46,412 nt of DNA. It comes from G020354085 sp964482055 (GTDB lineage Bacteria; Pseudomonadota; Gammaproteobacteria; Acidiferrobacterales; Sulfurifustaceae). Positions 41,845 through 46,412 of this stretch are shown piece after piece. The stretch is taken from assembly GCA_964482055.1 (NCBI GenBank), contig CAYZVX010000011.1:1-46412 (forward strand), read 5' to 3'. Made by a program: the position numbers and the translations under genes. The notes below the pieces were generated by a model. It was not told where the DNA came from, ran no database searches, and saw only the letters and a program-made list of their open reading frames with translations. Positions within the stretch are counted from its first letter, which is position 1. Every line of letters starts with the position of its first letter.

Positions 41845-43650
41845 ATGCAATGTCGCGCTGTGGCACGCGCCGTGTTCGGCGTCCTTCGCGGTTGGCACCT
41901 CGTGGCACTTGCGGGCGCTCTTGCCCTCGCCGGTTGCGGCGGCGGCGGAGGCGATGCAACCAACGGTTCATCCGCATCCGCCTATACGCTCACCGTAGCC
42001 GTCACAGGCTCCGGCTCGGTGATCAGCAATCCTGCCGGCGTCAACTGCGGCAGTGATTGCAACGAGAGTTACCCGACCGGCACGGCGGTAACGCTATCGG
42101 CCGTCCCCGCGAGCGGATACAAATTCTCCGGTTGGAACGGTCCTGGGGTTTCTTGCCCCGGCACCGGTAGCTGCACCGTCAGCATGACTGCGGCGCGGTC
42201 GGTTACCGCCATATTCAGCGCGGACAACGCCAGCAGCTATACGCTCACGGTCCGCGTCATTGGCAACGGCGCCGTCACGAGCAGCCCCGCCGGAATCGAC
42301 TGCGGAAGCGACTGCAACGAGACCTATCCGACCAACACCGATGTTGTGTTGACGGCAACGCCGGCGGGCAGTGCCTCCTTTGCGGGCTGGAGCATCAACG
42401 GCGCATCCTGCCCCGGTACGGGTAGCTGTACCGTGACGCTGAGCGCCGACCGCAACGTGCTCGCCACCTTTGAAACGAGCGACCTGTGCAACGGGCTTGT
42501 CACCGACAGGGACCCGCATCCCATGACGGCGCTCGCCAAGCCAGCCAAGGGACAGACGGTAACGGATCCGCAGTTCGGCACGACCATCCGCCGCATCAGT
42601 GACGTCGCCACCGACTGGGGCGCCGCCGACGGCCAGATCAAACCGGCGTACTCGACGATCCCGGCCTGGAATGCCGATGAGTCCTATCTGATCCTGTATC
42701 ACCGCGGCACCAATGACGACGGACATCATCTTTACAACGGCAAGACCTACCAGCACCTGCGCCGCCTCCATATCAACCCGCCGGACCTCGAGCAATTCTA
42801 CTGGCACCCGACCGATCCGGACCTGCTCTACTACGTCAACCGCAGTACCAACGCCCTGATGCGCTACAGCATCAAGAACAGCACTTCCGAGGTCGTGCGC
42901 AGCTTCAACGACATCTGTCCAAGTGCGACCGACCGCCTCGACGGGGGCACGGACCCGATGTACACGTCGTGGGGAGATCCCGGCGCGCACGTGATCGGGC
43001 TGAGCTGTACATCGGGAGAGGTCTTCGCATACAACATCAGCACCAACACCGTGGGCCGCAGGCTGACGACCTCCTCCAGCAGGGCGCCGGTCGCTTCGGC
43101 GAGCGGGACATCGATGTTTTTCGCCGCCTCCAGCTCCTCGGCCCAAGTGCTCGATTTCGACATGAACTTCTTGCGCAATCTCGACATCGACAACCCGCTC
43201 GATCACGCTTCCTTGGGGCGCCTGGCCGACGGCACCGATACGCACAACGCCGTGTCGTTCGATGGCAACTACGTGGGCTCGCTCGTCACGACCGACATGA
43301 CCAACGGATCGGCCCGTGTCATCGTCGGCCCGGCCACGGGTTTCCCGTATCCGCCCTCGGGCACGCATGTCTCCGCGGTGGCGTTAAAAAGCCCCGGCTG
43401 GGTCGCGCTCTCCATCATGGGCTTTGCGGCGGACGGCCAGGCCGTGCTCGACAACGAGCTGGTGCTGGCCAACACCAACCCCGGCGGGCGGGTATGCCGC
43501 ACCGCTCATCACCGCTCGAGCGACTCGAGCTATTGGACCGAACCGCACGTGGTGATCAGCCCAAGCGGCACGCGCCTGCTGTTTGGCAGCGACTGGGGTG
43601 GAGACGCCGTGGACAGCTACGTGGTGGAGCTGCCGAGCTACCAGCCCTGA
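41845..43650 (+). CDS. Surface lipoprotein with two InlB-like repeats and a beta-propeller-like region
   Basis: 601 residues, with GGAGG before the ATG. A lipoprotein signal (LAGCGGGGG) is followed by two tandem repeats of about 80 residues (46-126 and 131-212). Each begins YTLTV, contains CGSDCNE-YPT and CPGTGSCTV, and ends in an AIF/ATF strand, the divergent InlB B-repeat plan with four cysteines each, probably disulfides. The C-terminal 380 residues (WNADESYLILYHRGTNDDGHHL, VVISPSGTRLLFGSDWGGD) look like WD40/PD40 propeller blades. Likely a cell-surface adhesin or sugar-binding protein; no enzyme site is evident. Confidence 0.85.
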   Translation: MQCRAVARAVFGVLRGWHLVALAGALALAGCGGGGGDATNGSSASAYTLTVAVTGSGSVISNPAGVNCGSDCNESYPTGTAVTLSAVPASGYKFSGWNGPGVSCPGTGSCTVSMTAARSVTAIFSADNASSYTLTVRVIGNGAVTSSPAGIDCGSDCNETYPTNTDVVLTATPAGSASFAGWSINGASCPGTGSCTVTLSADRNVLATFETSDLCNGLVTDRDPHPMTALAKPAKGQTVTDPQFGTTIRRISDVATDWGAADGQIKPAYSTIPAWNADESYLILYHRGTNDDGHHLYNGKTYQHLRRLHINPPDLEQFYWHPTDPDLLYYVNRSTNALMRYSIKNSTSEVVRSFNDICPSATDRLDGGTDPMYTSWGDPGAHVIGLSCTSGEVFAYNISTNTVGRRLTTSSSRAPVASASGTSMFFAASSSSAQVLDFDMNFLRNLDIDNPLDHASLGRLADGTDTHNAVSFDGNYVGSLVTTDMTNGSARVIVGPATGFPYPPSGTHVSAVALKSPGWVALSIMGFAADGQAVLDNELVLANTNPGGRVCRTAHHRSSDSSYWTEPHVVISPSGTRLLFGSDWGGDAVDSYVVELPSYQP

Positions 43651-43775
43651 AGCGGCGTCCTTCGACGCTGCGAAGCGACCGCTTGGGCAGCTAGGATCGC
43701 TAACCCTTCCGGCAACGGAGCCGGTGGTGCACCACAATAGCCGTGCCCCATCACGCGGCGGGTTGAGATCGGACC

Positions 43776-43809
43776 AAAAAAACGGGCCCGGATCATGTAT
43801 CCGGGCCCG
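43776..43809 (-). terminator. Intrinsic terminator of the cytochrome peroxidase-like gene
   Basis: An 11-bp perfect stem (CGGGCCCGGAT/ATCCGGGCCCG) with loop CATGT on the plus strand is followed on the minus strand by seven T. It lies 20 bases beyond the stop at 43829. The plus strand lacks a T run after the stem, so it should stop only minus-strand transcripts. Confidence 0.92.
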
Positions 43810-43828
43810 AGCTTGAGGACCCCCGACC

Positions 43829-46197
43829 TTAGGGTCTGGTCAACCGATGGCGCAGGTTCGGATCGAACAGGTCGCCACTGTTCGGCAGGCACAGGTTCGC
43901 ATGCCCATTCGCTGCGTAACCGCCCGCGCCCACCGCCGGCACGATGGCCATGATGTCATCGGCGCGGCCGTCGCGGTTGCGGTCTTCCGCGCGGTGGCCG
44001 TTCGGCGCCGGCAGTTCCGGATGATCGAACGGCGCCGCGTCGCACTGCACGCGCGGGTCGGTCACGGTCTTCATGAACGCCACGATCGCGTCGATCTGCT
44101 CGTCGGTCGAGTTGATGTCGCAAATGAGGAAATCCACGTTGGTACCGTAGTCATTGCCGCTGACCGGCAGTCCCTTGCCGAGCGGACCGGTCCCGGAAGT
44201 ATCTCCGGTGAACGCCGGATTCACGTGGCTCTTGTTGCGGTGGTTGCCGCCGCGCGCATGGAACTCCACCACGCTGCGCAAATCGCTGTAGCCGCCGTAG
44301 TGGAGGTACGGCGGGGTGAGCGCCACGTTGCGTATGCTCGGCGTCTTGACCGTCCCGTCCATCAGCTCGCGCTCAAGGCTCCAGTTGAAACTGGGGTCGA
44401 CACGGTCGGTGGTGTCGGCCAGATTGCCATCGCAACCCGGATAGCGTGGCGTGCCGCCCGGCTCGATCAACCCGGCCGTGTTGCACGGATCGACGATGCC
44501 CGAGGGTTCGGCGACCGGCAACCCGCTCTGCTCGGCGATGAACATGCGCGCGAGCGACAGCGGGTTGCCGTAGGGGTCCTGGCCACCGTTGCCGAGATCG
44601 AAGCTCGAGAGACGGCCGCCAATATTGAAGAAGCCGCGATGGTGCACGCCGCCTTCGAGGACAGTGGGCGTTCCTGGCCCGCGGTTGTCGATGCGCGAGC
44701 GCTCCACCGGCACGAAGTTCTGGCCGGCCTGGAACTGCGCCTCGGAGAACACGGGGAAGACCAGCGGGTTTGCGCCGGCCGGGGTCACCGGGTGGCAGCC
44801 GCTGCACGCCGGGTGCCGCCATTGTTGAACAGGCCGAAGCCGAGGACCTCCTGCTCGGTCATGCCACTGCGCAGCGGGCTTCCTCCGTCGGCGCAGCTAA
44901 CCACCGGGTTGCCGATTGGAACCGTCGAACCCGAAGCGTTGTCACCGCGGGCCGGCAACTCGCGAACCGCTCGTCGAACTTGCTCTGGTCGGAGACGAGC
45001 GTCGCCTCGTAAAGCCCGATCGCAATGCCCCAGAACATCGGGAAGTTGATGGCCATTTGCGAGTAGCCGCCGTTCGCGATGCCAAGGAGACCCGGAAGAG
45101 ACTTTCACGAGCTCGCCATTGACGATCTTGTAAGTGCCCTGCGCTGCCCAGCACTTCTCATCAAACGCTTTCATGATGAGGCTGGCGTAGGTGTACGGAG
45201 CCTTGAGGCCGCGTCCGGTCAGAGCGGCTAGGCTGCCCAGCACGCTATCCTGGGGATGCACCTTCTGCAGGCGTAATGGCCGCGCCAGCAACAAGTCGCG
45301 CCCGACGTCCGCAAAGGTCTTGCCATCACAGGCCATCTCGAGCGCGCTGAGCGGCGGACCAACCGCCTGCGAGGCCAGGCTGAAATCGCGGATCTCGAGA
45401 TGCTTCAGCACCGGCGTGCCGTTCCCCAGCACGATCAGGCGCTTGTTCGGATCGCCAGCAATGTCACGCGGTCCAAAAACGCCGACGCCATTGAACATGT
45501 TGTTGGCGCGCCCGTCCCAGAAATTGCGGTGATTGAACACCGCATTCATCGTGGTGGGCGTGTTGCGCGGTTCGACCTGGCGTGCCGGGTGGCGGCCCGC
45601 GTGGAACACATCGCCCTGCGCCGGACCACACTCGTCGGGAAGGCCGAACGGCCGCACGCGTCCGAAGGCCGAGTCGAACACGCCGGCCGAGGACGCCGCG
45701 TCATTCGTCGTAATGAGAAGCGCGGAGTTGCGGTCGCCCTTGTCGACGGTGTTGTGAAAGGGGGAAGTCGCCCGGTTTCAGCTCGTAGGTGCTGTCCGGG
45801 ATTCCACCGGACTTGGTGAAGCCTGGCGCGGCCAGCACCGGCTCGCCGTCGAAATCGGCGATCGAGCCAAACGTCAGGTCCTCGGTCGGCTGCTTGAGCA
45901 GCCCCGGGCTCAACTGATTGACGATGCGGCTGTCGGCGCCTGCACTGAAGTGGCAGCTCGCGCATGCCATGCCATCGCTGCCGGCCTGGATGTCCCAGAA
46001 CATGGCCTTGCCCAGCGCCTGCCGTCCGGCTTGAGAATGCCGGCCTCCTCGAGCGTCAGCCGCGCGCCGCCTGCGGCCGGCACGTAAGGCTGTGGCGGAT
46101 TGAGCTGCGCAAAGGCAAGCGGCGCCTGCAGCAACGCAACGCTGCACGCCAACACGAAGACGCGCCCGAGCACGTTCGTTTGTTTTGACTTCGTCAT
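43829..46197 (-). pseudogene. Di-heme cytochrome c peroxidase-like gene broken by about five frameshifts
   Basis: From the ATG at 46197 (signal peptide ending AFAQ) to the stop at 43829 the conserved protein is spread over different frames. The jumps lie near 46020, 45760-45764 (run of five C on the coding strand), 45087-45095, 44950-44968 and 44801-44814. Put together it reads LGKAMFWDIQAGSDGMACASCHFSAG (first heme, CASCH), later FGLFNNGG and CSGCH (second heme, 44792-44806), then ELMDGTVKTPSIRNVALTPPYLHYGG and DPRVQCD. This is a MauG/cytochrome c peroxidase type secreted protein of nearly 790 residues. The reading between breaks is well kept, so either recent decay or sequence errors are possible. 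Confidence 0.8.
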
Positions 46198-46412
46198 GAT
46201 CGCCCCTGTCTTTCTTGGTGGTTCACCCCCTCCGACAAGCGTGCCTGTGCTGCGGAATGCAGCAGTGCATGCCCGGCCGACGGCTACGAATCGATTGCCG
46301 CCCCGATGCGGCCTCGACTCGCTCCACTCGTGACCCTCCCTTTGGCGCGCGCCTTATGCCTCGCAGCGCGTTGCAAACGCGCCTCGCACTCTCAATGCAA
46401 CGCGTCCGCTAA

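Overview
The window is GC-rich (roughly two thirds G+C) DNA, probably chromosomal, from a motile, respiring proteobacterium. The flagellar gene order, a sigma-54 promoter before flgB, FliA-type promoters and the cheV/cheR placement suggest a gammaproteobacterium, but a betaproteobacterium is not excluded. Nearly all genes are intact except a multiply frameshifted cytochrome gene at the right end. I saw no tRNA, rRNA, insertion sequence or CRISPR array.

Region 1 (1-16.6 kb) is a flagellar and chemotaxis block. On the minus strand, flgBCDEFGHI and the start of flgJ build the rod, hook and L/P rings, read from a near-consensus sigma-54 promoter before flgB. Next to them lie cheR, a PAS chemoreceptor with a damaged signalling domain, a full transmembrane chemoreceptor behind a secreted rhodanese, and cheV. 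On the plus strand follow a soluble zinc-binding chemoreceptor, flgA, flgM, flgN and a YcgR-type PilZ protein. FliA-like promoters are visible before flgM, cheV, the rhodanese-receptor pair and, more weakly, ycgR.

Region 2 (16.6-21.2 kb) holds a small proline-rich lipoprotein and a complete dTDP-L-rhamnose cassette (rfbBACD). It ends at a 100-N assembly gap next to a 7-bp tandem repeat. Related heptamer arrays that can fold back on themselves sit between flagellar genes.

Region 3 (21.2-38.7 kb) is the most unusual part. Sixteen minus-strand genes, many overlapping by a few bases, run from a three-heme WD40-like lipoprotein through a second heme lipoprotein, an SH3/beta-barrel protein, a beta-barrel, TlpA, DUF4266, DUF3570, a secreted beta protein, three TPR proteins and a small secreted protein to a TolQ-like, two ExbD-like and one AgmX/TonB-like protein. 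This resembles an ion-driven trans-envelope machine (compare the Myxococcus Agl-Glt apparatus) joined to a redox module. Its leader contains what looks like a cyclic-di-GMP-I (GEMM) riboswitch. Just upstream on the same strand are an ApbE flavin transferase and a cysteine-rich secreted protein.

Region 4 (38.7-46.4 kb) holds loosely spaced plus-strand genes for two small secreted proteins, a nucleotide-sugar dehydrogenase and a surface lipoprotein with two InlB-like repeats. A minus-strand di-heme cytochrome peroxidase-like gene broken by about five frameshifts follows, with a clear terminator downstream.
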